Shown: positions 18,294 through 25,631 of the stretch, piece after piece | Position numbering within the stretch: the first letter of the stretch is position 1 | How the letters are laid out: each line of letters opens with the position of its first letter | From: Actinomycetes bacterium | Lineage (GTDB): Bacteria; Actinomycetota; Actinomycetes; Actinomycetales; Microbacteriaceae | Assembly (NCBI GenBank): GCA_029777095.1 | Contig: JAKOTS010000101.1 | Location: forward strand, 1-50,804 | DNA: 50,804 nucleotides | Direction of reading: 5' to 3' | Translations under genes and position numbers: made by a program | Notes under the pieces: model-generated | What the model was told of the DNA's origin: nothing | The model's database searches: none | The model's input: the letters and a program-made list of their open reading frames with translations, nothing else

Positions 18294-19685
18294 CTACAGC
18301 CCGCGCTGCACCCAGGCTTCGACGTCATCGGCCGTGCGTGCAATCGCTGCTGACAGATTGACGGGGCCGTCTTCGGTCATCAAGATGTCGTCTTCGATGC
18401 GCACACCGATGCCGCGGTACTCGCTGGGCACGGTCATGTCGTCGGCCTGGAAGTAGAGCCCAGGTTCGATGGTGAACACCATTCCCGCCTTCAGCTCGCC
18501 GTCGTAGTACATGTCGCGGCGGGCCTGCGCGCAGTCGTGCACGTCGAGGCCGAGGTGATGGCTCGTGCCGTGGACCATATAGCGGCGGTGCTGGCCGCCG
18601 TTGTCGGCGTCGAGCGCTTCGTGTGCGGTGACCGGCAGGAGCCCCCATTCGGCCGTGCGGGCCGCGATGACCTCCATCGCGGCGTCGTGCACGGCCCGGA
18701 ACTTTACGCCGGGCTTGGCGATGGCGAAGGCCGCGTCGGCAGCCTCGAGCACCGCGTTATAGACCTTGCGCTGCACGTCGCTAAACGTGCCATTCACGGG
18801 CAGGGTGCGGGTGATATCGGCCGTGTAGAGGCTGTCGACCTCGACGCCAGCGTCGATCAAGATCAAGTCGCCCGGTGCGACGACGCCGTCGTTTCTGGTC
18901 CAGTGCAGGTAGCAGGCGTGCGGGCCGGATGCCGCGATCGTCGCGTAGCCAAGGTCGTTGCCGTCTGCACGCGCGCGGGCGTAAAACGCGCCCTCGACGA
19001 CGCGCTCGCCGCGCGGGTGCGCGATCGCGGCGGGGAGGTCGGCGATGATGTCGTCGAACCCACGCGCCGTCACGTCGACGGCGAGCTGTAGCTGTGCGAT
19101 TTCGTAGGCGTCTTTCACAAAGCGAAGCTCGGAGACAAACTGCGTGAGGCTGGCGTCGGCACCGACGATGAGCTCGCCGTCGTTGGCGGCAAAGTGGTTG
19201 ATGTGCGCGGTGTCGATGCCGAGCTCTGCGGCGACGTCGGCGAGTGCTGGGCGCGGCCCGATCCAAAATTCTCCGATGGACGCGTCGGAGTAAAACTCTG
19301 AGGTGTGGCGGTCGGCGCGCTCGCGAAAGTAAAGGGTGACCGTGTGGCCGCTCTCGGTGGGGTCGAACACCAGCATCGAACCGGGCTCGGAGTCGGATGC
19401 CCAGCCAGTGAGGTGCGAGAACGCCGAGTGCGCGCGGAATGCGTAATCGGTGTCGTTGCTGCGCACCGCGGTCTCGCCCGCGGGCACCACCAGTCGCTTG
19501 CCCGGGAACGCGGCTGAGACCGCGTCGCGGCGGGCGGCCGCGTAGTCGGCCTGCTCACGCCGGGCCGGGAGAAGCGCGGGACGTTCTGCCCAGCCTTCAG
19601 AAATCGTGCGCAAGAACCCACCGGGGAACGGCGCGCGGCGGTTCGTGACGGTGACCTTGGTGGCGTCTGACTCGGAGGCGTTCAT
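18294..19685 (-). CDS. pepP: Xaa-Pro aminopeptidase (aminopeptidase P, M24B)
   Basis: A 463-residue dinuclear manganese peptidase that removes N-terminal residues ahead of proline. An N-terminal AMP_N domain (about 40-185) precedes the pita-bread domain. Metal ligands are seen in LILIDAGVE (Asp), LYTADITRT (Asp), GTSHHLGLDVHD (His), FTIEPGLY (Glu) and GVRIEDDIL (Glu). It begins 15 bases after the stop of the EEP-family gene, so the two are probably one transcript. Confidence 0.94.
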   Translation of the reverse strand: MNASESDATKVTVTNRRAPFPGGFLRTISEGWAERPALLPARREQADYAAARRDAVSAAFPGKRLVVPAGETAVRSNDTDYAFRAHSAFSHLTGWASDSEPGSMLVFDPTESGHTVTLYFRERADRHTSEFYSDASIGEFWIGPRPALADVAAELGIDTAHINHFAANDGELIVGADASLTQFVSELRFVKDAYEIAQLQLAVDVTARGFDDIIADLPAAIAHPRGERVVEGAFYARARADGNDLGYATIAASGPHACYLHWTRNDGVVAPGDLILIDAGVEVDSLYTADITRTLPVNGTFSDVQRKVYNAVLEAADAAFAIAKPGVKFRAVHDAAMEVIAARTAEWGLLPVTAHEALDADNGGQHRRYMVHGTSHHLGLDVHDCAQARRDMYYDGELKAGMVFTIEPGLYFQADDMTVPSEYRGIGVRIEDDILMTEDGPVNLSAAIARTADDVEAWVQRGL

Positions 19686-19700
19686 GCCCTCAGTCTGCCA

Positions 19701-20759
19701 TCACCCACCGACACTCGCGCCGGCAGTTGGCGCATCGACGGGTTCGAGTTGCACCACGAGCGGTCGGTGGTCGCTTCCGGTCTGATCGAACGACCGCAAG
19801 ACCACTGAGCCGGTGGGTACCCAGTGGGTCGAATAGAGCACGTGGTCGATGGGCGCGCCCATGAGCGCGGGCACATCGGTCGACCACGTGCCCACGGCGC
19901 CGTTGCCGCTGTCGCTGGCCGCGTCGCGGCAGTTTCCGAGCACGCCACCATTGATACCGAATGCCGACATGTGATCGACGGTGGCGTTGAAATCGCCGGC
20001 CATGATGACGTTTGATGCGGCGCACTGGTCACTGAGCCACAGCAGGTCGTCGCGCCACTTCTGCATGTAGCCCTCGCGCGGTGAAACCGCGTGAACGGCG
20101 ACGATGATCGGCCCATCACCATCGACGGGCATCGCGACGGCGCTCGGCACGATCGACGTGTTACTCGAGCCATCCACCGACGACTGAATCACGGAATAGT
20201 CGCCCAGCTCGGGCGAGATCAGAATTGTTGTGGTCCAGGCATCCGGCCCCTGCTTGACTTCTGGGGCCAGATTCACGTGCAGCACCCACATCGGCCGCCC
20301 CATATCGCGCATCGCGACCGCCACGGCTTCACCCGAGTACTGGTTGGTTTCGGGGAGGGAAAGGATGTCGGCGTCCATCGCGACCGCGGCGCTCGCGATG
20401 GTGCCAGCGGACGTCGCCTCGCCGGCAGTGTTCCACGTCATGACGCGAAGCGACGTCTCGGTCTGCGCGGGCAGTGTGTCGGCGCCGAGCCCGCGAGCGA
20501 ACATGATTCCGCCGCTCGCCGCGCCACCGATCACGGCGATCGCGGCCATCGACAGCGCGAAGGCGCGAAGCGGACGTGCGAGCGAAAACACGAGAAAGAC
20601 CAGTGCGGTCACCAGCAGAAGCGCGGTCAGCGGGCCACGAAGCGCGACGATCTGTGCGAACGGAAAGGTGTGCTCGAGGCGGAAGAACTGTGGCCACGTG
20701 GCAACCGCAACAGCGATCGCAAAGAGCACCGTGATGAGGGCCCCCAGCAGTCGAAACAC
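19701..20759 (-). CDS. Membrane-anchored endonuclease/exonuclease/phosphatase-family protein
   Basis: A 352-residue protein with three N-terminal membrane helices (about 4-22, 35-55 and 62-85) and an external EEP domain. Motifs include MTWNTAG, an ILSLPETN catalytic Glu, MAGDFNATVDH (Asp/Asn) and GSDHRPLVV (Asp-His). The fold covers nucleases and lipid phosphatases; the substrate cannot be assigned. GTG at 20759 is chosen because TAATGT sits seven bases before it and membrane-helix homology starts there. It shares a 120-bp divergent promoter region with the PHP gene. Confidence 0.85.
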   Translation of the reverse strand: MFRLLGALITVLFAIAVAVATWPQFFRLEHTFPFAQIVALRGPLTALLLVTALVFLVFSLARPLRAFALSMAAIAVIGGAASGGIMFARGLGADTLPAQTETSLRVMTWNTAGEATSAGTIASAAVAMDADILSLPETNQYSGEAVAVAMRDMGRPMWVLHVNLAPEVKQGPDAWTTTILISPELGDYSVIQSSVDGSSNTSIVPSAVAMPVDGDGPIIVAVHAVSPREGYMQKWRDDLLWLSDQCAASNVIMAGDFNATVDHMSAFGINGGVLGNCRDAASDSGNGAVGTWSTDVPALMGAPIDHVLYSTHWVPTGSVVLRSFDQTGSDHRPLVVQLEPVDAPTAGASVGG

Positions 20760-20766
20760 TCTCTGA

Positions 20767-20872
20767 ACATTAGGCGAGCACCCTGGGAAACCCTCGAATG
20801 CGGCGTGCGGCGCGGCATTCGCCGACGCAGTTTGGGCGTGGGTGATCCGGTAGCAGAGCAAAGGGATACAGT
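20767..20872. promoter_or_regulatory. Divergent leaderless promoters, EEP and PHP genes
   Basis: TAATGT (20767-20772, minus) lies seven bases before the EEP GTG, and TACAGT (20867-20872, plus) lies seven bases before the PHP ATG at 20880. Confidence 0.5.
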
Positions 20873-20879
20873 CGAAGCA

Positions 20880-21794
20880 ATGGATACGCAACGAGCGGGC
20901 GTTGGGCCTGAGGGCCCGCGTTCTGACGCGCCGCAACGGCAAGAATTCGGCACCGCCGACCTGCACATGCACTCGTCGCAATCCGACGGCACCGAGCCGC
21001 CGGCCGAGGTCGTCGCCGCGGCGCATCGGTTTGGAATGCGCACCATGGCGCTCACCGACCACGACACGACGAGCGGGTGGGCCGAAGCCGGCGATGCAGC
21101 ACGAGCGCTCGGTGTGACATTCATTCCTGGGATGGAGCTCAGCGCGGCCCACGAAGGCCGGAGCGTCCACATCCTTGCGTACCTGATTGACCCGGAGCAC
21201 GCCGGGCTGCGCCGCGCGACCGATCGCATCCGCGATTCACGTATTGGCCGCGCTGAGGCGATGGTGAAGAACATTGGTCGCGACTACGACTTCACCTGGG
21301 ACGATGTGCTTGCGCAGACGACGGATGGCGCAACGGTCGGTCGGCCGCACATCGCTGACGCGCTCGTCGCCCGGGGCTACGCGCACGATCGCTCGGCCGC
21401 ATTCAACGAGATTCTGCATCCCGCCCGCGGCTATTTCGTCTCGCACTACGCGCCCGATCCGGCGACCGCCGTGTCGCTGATCAATGAGGCCGGAGGCGTC
21501 GCGGTGATCGCGCACCCCGTGCCCGCTGGGCGAGGTCGCATGTTGCCGATGGGCGTGTTGCGTGAGCTGATTGGCCTTGGCCTTGGCGGTTTCGAGATCG
21601 GCCACCGCGAGAACACCGACGAGGGCAAGCGCACCTTGCGCCAGCTGGCCCGGGAGCACGACCTGATCGTGACCGGTTCAAGCGATTACCACGGCACGGG
21701 CAAGCCGAATCAGCCTGGCGAATTCACCACCACGGATGAGATGGTCGAACGGATTATTGCCCAAGCAACAGGAAGCGCCCCCGTCTTCGCGTAG
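20880..21794 (+). CDS. PHP-domain phosphoesterase (RNase AM/YciV-like)
   Basis: A 304-residue PHP-domain hydrolase. ADLHMHSSQSDGT (about 27-39) carries the first metal histidines, LTDHDTT the next, then PGMELSA, HILAYLID, RPHIADAL, VIAHPVP and SSDYHGTGK. This set matches the 5'-3' exoribonuclease / nucleoside-bisphosphate phosphatase group that includes E. coli YciV. ATG at 20880 is seven bases after TACAGT. The stop codon sits inside the hairpin that ends the transcript. Confidence 0.88.
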   Translation: MDTQRAGVGPEGPRSDAPQRQEFGTADLHMHSSQSDGTEPPAEVVAAAHRFGMRTMALTDHDTTSGWAEAGDAARALGVTFIPGMELSAAHEGRSVHILAYLIDPEHAGLRRATDRIRDSRIGRAEAMVKNIGRDYDFTWDDVLAQTTDGATVGRPHIADALVARGYAHDRSAAFNEILHPARGYFVSHYAPDPATAVSLINEAGGVAVIAHPVPAGRGRMLPMGVLRELIGLGLGGFEIGHRENTDEGKRTLRQLAREHDLIVTGSSDYHGTGKPNQPGEFTTTDEMVERIIAQATGSAPVFA

Positions 21795-21810
21795 AAGAAG
21801 AGGGCGCTTC
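21772..21810 (+). terminator. Hairpin spanning the PHP-gene stop codon
   Basis: GAAGCGCCC (21772-21780) pairs with GGGCGCTTC (21802-21810), and an inner TCTTC/GAAGA stem surrounds the TAG stop at 21792-21794. A T-run is weak, so termination is likely but not certain. Confidence 0.55.
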
Positions 21811-21842
21811 GCGTCATGACCGATGTCGCGAGGGTGTTGTGG

Positions 21843-22280
21843 CTATGCCGTCGGCGTCGCGGCGGGTGCGCCGTGCAGGGCCTTCGCCTTGAGTGCCTCG
21901 AACTCGCTCTGCGAGATCGTGCCTGCGTCGTGCAGGGCCTTCGCCTTGGCGATCTCGTCGGCCGGGCTCGAGCCGGCGACGCTCTGAATGTACTGCTCCT
22001 GTGCCTGCTGGATCTCCTGCGCGGCTTCGGCGCTGCGGCGCGACATACCGCGACCGCGCGCGATCAGGTAAACGATGGCGGTGAGGAAGGGCACGAAGAC
22101 GAGGAAGATCATCCAGAGCGCCTTGAACCAGCCGTTGAGCTTGTGGTCGCGGAAGACGTCCATGATGATCGAGAACAACACGAACAGGTAGGCGATGAAG
22201 ACAAACGCCGAAATGAACCACCAGATCAGGTCGCCAAATGACGCCCAGAATCCCTGATATTCGACAGCCATGCGTAGCAA
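21843..22280 (-). CDS. PLDc_N membrane protein with SHOCT tail
   Basis: A 145-residue protein. Two membrane helices (about 15-42 and 52-75) flank the DHKLNGWFKALWMIFLVF motif of the phospholipase D N-terminal-like (PLDc_N) domain. A C-terminal SHOCT motif (about 105-135, DEIAKAKALHDAGTISQSEF) follows. No catalytic HKD motif is present, so it is not a nuclease or lipase itself. The TTG start at 22280 is 7 bases after AAGGAG; ATG at 22271 is possible but 16 bases from it. Confidence 0.85.
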   Translation of the reverse strand: MLRMAVEYQGFWASFGDLIWWFISAFVFIAYLFVLFSIIMDVFRDHKLNGWFKALWMIFLVFVPFLTAIVYLIARGRGMSRRSAEAAQEIQQAQEQYIQSVAGSSPADEIAKAKALHDAGTISQSEFEALKAKALHGAPAATPTA

Positions 22281-22358
22281 GATAGAGCTCCTTTGGGGGA
22301 GAGGGCACCGATCGGCGCCGATGCCGCGGCGCGCAGGGGTTGCGCTCCGTCAATCCTG

Positions 22359-22412
22359 ATTATGGCGCGATTGTGTGACCCGAATGCACTGATTTGTGCA
22401 ATTCGGGTCACA
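22359..22412 (-). promoter_or_regulatory. CATAAT promoter with large palindrome upstream
   Basis: CATAAT (22359-22364, minus) is the best -10 in the window and would serve the PLDc_N gene. Just upstream a 12-bp perfect inverted repeat, TGTGACCCGAAT (22374-22385) with ATTCGGGTCACA (22401-22412), has an inner GCAC/GTGC stem. It overlaps the -35 position and begins 6 bases after the helicase stop. It may be an operator or the helicase terminator; no T-run follows. Confidence 0.5.
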
Positions 22413-22417
22413 AATCA

Positions 22418-23917
22418 TCAAACTTGGGCGACGCCACCCGTGCGAGGACCGCGGCGACGGCGGCGGCGAGGTGCCGACTTGCCGTCGTGGTGCTCGGTTC
22501 CGCCACCATCGTGCGTGCCGCCGCCCTCGGGGCGGGCGGCGTTCGCCTCGGCGGACGCCGCGGTGCCGGCACCTGTGGCTGTGGCATCCGCCGCACCCTC
22601 GCCGTTCGCGTTGTCGCTCTCGCCATTGCGCGTGCGACGACGCTGACGGGTGCGACCGCCGGCTTCGCCCTCGGCGCGCGGCGGGCGCGATTCGGTGCGG
22701 GGAGCGGTGGTGGATGCCGCAGCCTTCGGCGCGGTTGAGATGCGGCCCTTCGTGCCAGCCGGAATGTTCAAGTCGGTGAACAGGTGCGGGCTGGACGAGT
22801 AGGTCTCGGTGGGTTCAGGCTGACCGAATTCGAGTGCGCGGTTGATGAGCGCCCACTTGTGCAGGTCGTCCCAGTCGACGAAGGTCACGGCGATGCCGGT
22901 GCGGCCGGCGCGGCCGGTGCGGCCGACGCGGTGCAGGTACGCCTTTTCATCCTCGGGAATCGTGTGGTTGATCACGTGGGTGACGTCTTCGACGTCGATA
23001 CCGCGGGCGGCAACGTCGGTGGCGATCAAGACATCCTTCTTGCCGGCCTTAAACGATGCCATCGCGCGCTCGCGCTGGTCTTGACCGAGGTCGCCGTGCA
23101 CGGCAGCCGCGTTGAATCCGCGGTCCGTCAGCTCGTCGACGAGGCGAGCGGCGGCACGCTTGGTGCGCGTGAAAATCACGGTCTTGCCGCGGCCTTCGGC
23201 CTGCAGAATGCGGGCAATGACCTCGTCTTTGTCGAGCGAGTGCGCGCGGTAGACGAGGTGCTCGATGTTTGCCTGCGTGAGGCCCTCATCGGGGTCGGTC
23301 GCCCGAATGTGCACGGGGTTGGTCATGAAGCGGCGGGCCATCGCGACGATCGGGCCGGGCATCGTGGCCGAGAACAGCTGGGTGTGGCGCACGGCCGGCA
23401 CACGCTGGAAGATCTTCTCAATGTCGGGGAGGAAGCCGAGATCGAGCATCTTGTCTGCCTCATCGAGCACAACCTCGGTCGCGTTCGAGAGGTCGAGCAG
23501 ACGCTGGCCTGCAAGGTCGATCAGTCGTCCGGGCGTGCCCACAACAATCTGCGCGCCGGCCTTGAGCTGCTCAATCTGACCCTCGTAGGCCTTGCCGCCG
23601 TAAATCGCGACGACCTTCGTGTCGCGGCCCTTCGTGAGCAGCTCGAGGTCTTCGAAGACCTGCACGCACAGCTCGCGTGTGGGCACCACGATGAGCGCCT
23701 TGACGCCAGGTTCGGGGTTCAGCCCAAGACGCTGAACGACGGGGATGCCGAAGCCGAACGTCTTGCCAGTACCGGTCTTGGCCTGACCGATGATGTCTTG
23801 GCCGGGAAGCCCGAGGGGGATGGTCTGTTCCTGGATGGGGAAGGCCGACTCGATGCCCTTGGAGGCGAGAGAGTCGACGATGTCCTGGTCAATACCGAGT
23901 TCAGCGAACGTCGTCAC
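22418..23917 (-). CDS. DEAD-box RNA helicase
   Basis: A 499-residue ATP-dependent RNA helicase. A Q motif lies in FPIQEQTIPLGL; Walker A is QAKTGTGKT. PTRELCVQ, GTPGRLIDLA, VLDEADKM, FSATMP and HRVGRTGRAGRTG follow in canonical order. The tail beyond about residue 400 is disordered, Arg/Gly/Ala-rich and probably binds RNA. It resembles the RhlE/CsdA-type cold-induced helicases, but the subtype is not certain. GTG at 23917 is chosen by homology; a GGCGGC/GCCGCC hairpin (23935-23950) lies in the leader. Confidence 0.95.
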   Translation of the reverse strand: MTTFAELGIDQDIVDSLASKGIESAFPIQEQTIPLGLPGQDIIGQAKTGTGKTFGFGIPVVQRLGLNPEPGVKALIVVPTRELCVQVFEDLELLTKGRDTKVVAIYGGKAYEGQIEQLKAGAQIVVGTPGRLIDLAGQRLLDLSNATEVVLDEADKMLDLGFLPDIEKIFQRVPAVRHTQLFSATMPGPIVAMARRFMTNPVHIRATDPDEGLTQANIEHLVYRAHSLDKDEVIARILQAEGRGKTVIFTRTKRAAARLVDELTDRGFNAAAVHGDLGQDQRERAMASFKAGKKDVLIATDVAARGIDVEDVTHVINHTIPEDEKAYLHRVGRTGRAGRTGIAVTFVDWDDLHKWALINRALEFGQPEPTETYSSSPHLFTDLNIPAGTKGRISTAPKAAASTTAPRTESRPPRAEGEAGGRTRQRRRTRNGESDNANGEGAADATATGAGTAASAEANAARPEGGGTHDGGGTEHHDGKSAPRRRRRRGPRTGGVAQV

Positions 23918-23934
23918 AGTATGAATACCTGTCT

Positions 23935-23950
23935 GGCGGCGATGGCCGCC
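23935..23950 (-). promoter_or_regulatory. Leader hairpin ahead of DEAD-box gene
   Basis: Perfect 6-bp stem GGCGGC/GCCGCC with a 4-base loop, 17 bases upstream of the GTG start, close enough to affect ribosome access. Confidence 0.35.
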
Positions 23951-24109
23951 TATGAAGATGTGATCCACGCCACATCGATAAAGTCACAGGCGCGGGACCC
24001 CCGATCCAATGCCAGGGGTACCTGCAACGATACCGGACGTCGCTCTGAGCTCGTGTGGGAAGCGGCGCAAGTCGCCAAGATGCTTCCGCGCGGGCGCAAC
24101 GGCCCGGTC

Positions 24110-24115
24110 TAGGCT
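24110..24115 (+). promoter_or_regulatory. -10 hexamer of ferritin-like gene
   Basis: TAGGCT seven bases before the ATG at 24123; leaderless start is expected. Confidence 0.45.
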
Positions 24116-24122
24116 GAGCAGC

Positions 24123-24839
24123 ATGGTGAAGTGGTTCTGGCAGCGCCCGCAGACGGGTCGTGCGCTTTCGGTGCGCTCTCGAGATGCAAGTTCGAGTGCC
24201 ACGAAGATCGATTTCGCAGAACTCGCCCCCGGGATCGACGTCTTTCTCGGTCAGGCAGCCTACTTACAGCTTGGCTACTTCGAGACGCTGAGTCAGCTGA
24301 TCACGGCGACACCGGCGCTCGAACAGAAAGAATCGCTCTCGCGCGCCGCAGGCTCGGCCTACATCAAGCACCGCGACCTCGTCGCACTTATTCGCGCGCG
24401 CGGGGGCGATCCAACGGCGCTGATGCTGCCGTTTCGTGAGCCGCTCGACGCCTTTCGGCGCGCAACCCATGGTCGCCGCACCGAAGAGACAATGCTCAGC
24501 GTGCACATCACCGCGGGCATGCTCGACGATTTCTACGTGGCGCTCGCGCACAGCTACGGCGCTACGGGCCAGCAGGTCGTCAGTATCTTGCAAGCAGACG
24601 ACGATCGCGATGCGATCGTCGAAATCCTCGGCGCCAAGATCGTCGCCGACAAGGAGTGGCGATCACTGCTCGCGTTGTGGGGGCGTCGTTTGGTTGGTGA
24701 CACGCTGCTCGTGGCGCGCACCGCGTTGAGTTCGGGCGGTGCGCTCGATCGTGAAGACGAAGAACTTGTCGAGCCGGTGTTCACCGACCTCATCGCCGCA
24801 CACGCTCGCCGGATGGACGCAATGGGGCTCGCCGCGTAG
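24123..24839 (+). CDS. Ferritin-like-fold protein
   Basis: A 238-residue mostly helical protein of the actinobacterial ferritin-like group related to tRNA-(MS2IO6A) hydroxylase-like proteins. Helices carry acidic and His residues such as YFETLSQL, YIKHRDLV and DDFYVALAHSYG, but I cannot confirm a full di-iron site. The neighbourhood of a DEAD-box helicase and DUF3107 is conserved in Actinobacteria. ATG at 24123 is seven bases after TAGGCT. Enzyme activity should not be assumed. Confidence 0.78.
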   Translation: MVKWFWQRPQTGRALSVRSRDASSSATKIDFAELAPGIDVFLGQAAYLQLGYFETLSQLITATPALEQKESLSRAAGSAYIKHRDLVALIRARGGDPTALMLPFREPLDAFRRATHGRRTEETMLSVHITAGMLDDFYVALAHSYGATGQQVVSILQADDDRDAIVEILGAKIVADKEWRSLLALWGRRLVGDTLLVARTALSSGGALDREDEELVEPVFTDLIAAHARRMDAMGLAA

Positions 24840-24867
24840 CGAGCACGCTCTTGCGGGAGACGGGCTC

Positions 24868-24948
24868 TTGCTCGACGCCCGGTGGGTCGACGCCCAGTTG
24901 CTAGACGAAGCCTGTTGCTAGATGACGCCTGTTGCTAGACGACGCCGA
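24868..24948. repeat. 17-bp tandem repeats
   Basis: Three contiguous 17-base units at 24898, 24915 and 24932 (consensus TTGCTAGACGACGCCTG), with a diverged related unit at 24868. The third unit contains the minus-strand TAG stop of the small membrane protein; each unit repeats the same CTAG. Confidence 0.85.
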
Positions 24949-25225
24949 GGCGTGCGCGCTCAGCCGCGTCGCGCGACATCCGAGACGCCGCGATCCACAG
25001 CGAGATCGGGTAGGTCACGATGATCGGGACCACAACCGAGGCGAGCCAGATCCAGAAATTGGTGTCTGCGAAGCCCATCCACGTCATGGTGCCCCAGACC
25101 ACCGCGGCGACCGCGGTAGAGATGGCGGGCACCAGCACGACGCCACGACCATGCGGGTCGGGCGTGGCGTAGTGCATGGCAATCCCCAGCACGACCGCGA
25201 CAACCAGCGGCAGGAGGATCAGCAT
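24935..25225 (-). CDS. Small three-TM membrane protein
   Basis: A 96-residue hydrophobic protein with three predicted helices (about 1-20, 33-52 and 58-80) and a basic C-terminus. It starts one base after the DUF3107 stop, so the two are one operon. I recognise no family with confidence. ATG at 25225 is preferred; a longer frame to 25282 would overlap DUF3107. Confidence 0.75.
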   Translation of the reverse strand: MLILLPLVVAVVLGIAMHYATPDPHGRGVVLVPAISTAVAAVVWGTMTWMGFADTNFWIWLASVVVPIIVTYPISLWIAASRMSRDAAERARLGVV

Positions 25226-25226
25226 G

Positions 25227-25451
25227 TCAGACGACGAAGCCGATGCGGCGCGACTCTTCAGCGCCGAGCTCGATGTAGGCAAGCGACACGGTCGGAACGA
25301 TCATCGTGTTGCCCTTGGCATCGGTAAACGTGAGGTGAGTGGTGCGCTCCTCGAGCGCCTTGGCAACCGCAGCCTGCACAGCTTCTGCTGTGTCGTTCGT
25401 CTCAAAGTTGAGCTCGCGCGGGGTGTTGACGATGCCGATTCGGATCTCCAC
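25227..25451 (-). CDS. DUF3107 family protein
   Basis: A 74-residue protein with a compact beta-alpha-beta pattern, MEIRIGIVNTPRELNFE and a conserved end LAYIELG...RRIGF, which is the actinobacterial DUF3107 signature. Function is unknown. GTG at 25451 has AAGGCACC upstream. It is divergent from adnA; the same pairing with a UvrD-type helicase operon is common in the phylum. Confidence 0.88.
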   Translation of the reverse strand: MEIRIGIVNTPRELNFETNDTAEAVQAAVAKALEERTTHLTFTDAKGNTMIVPTVSLAYIELGAEESRRIGFVV

Positions 25452-25618
25452 GGACGGTGCCTTTCGCTTGCGTGCGCCACCTGCGGCTGCACCAGGCCAG
25501 CCTACGACACGCCCCGGACGCGACGACCGTAGAAGGCCACAGTCGTGCACGCTGGTGGCGAACACGGGCGACTCGGTACGCACGCGCCTCGTCTGGGGGC
25601 AATGTCCGAGGCAGCGGA

Positions 25619-25624
25619 TAACGT
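25619..25624 (+). promoter_or_regulatory. -10 hexamer of adnAB operon
   Basis: TAACGT seven bases before GTG 25632, identical to the dapD hexamer. It selects 25632 as the start over ATG 25602 and GTG 25623. No SOS-type box is seen nearby. Confidence 0.45.
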
Positions 25625-25631
25625 GAGAGAC

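Noticed and set aside
23959..23974. A Crp/GlxR-like site (TGTGA-N6-CCACA) upstream of the DEAD-box gene
   Set aside because: One mismatch to the palindrome; a match this good is expected about once by chance in a window of this size.
25452..25631. An SOS/LexA box controlling adnAB
   Set aside because: No TCGAAC-N4-GTTCGA-like dyad was found in the upstream region.
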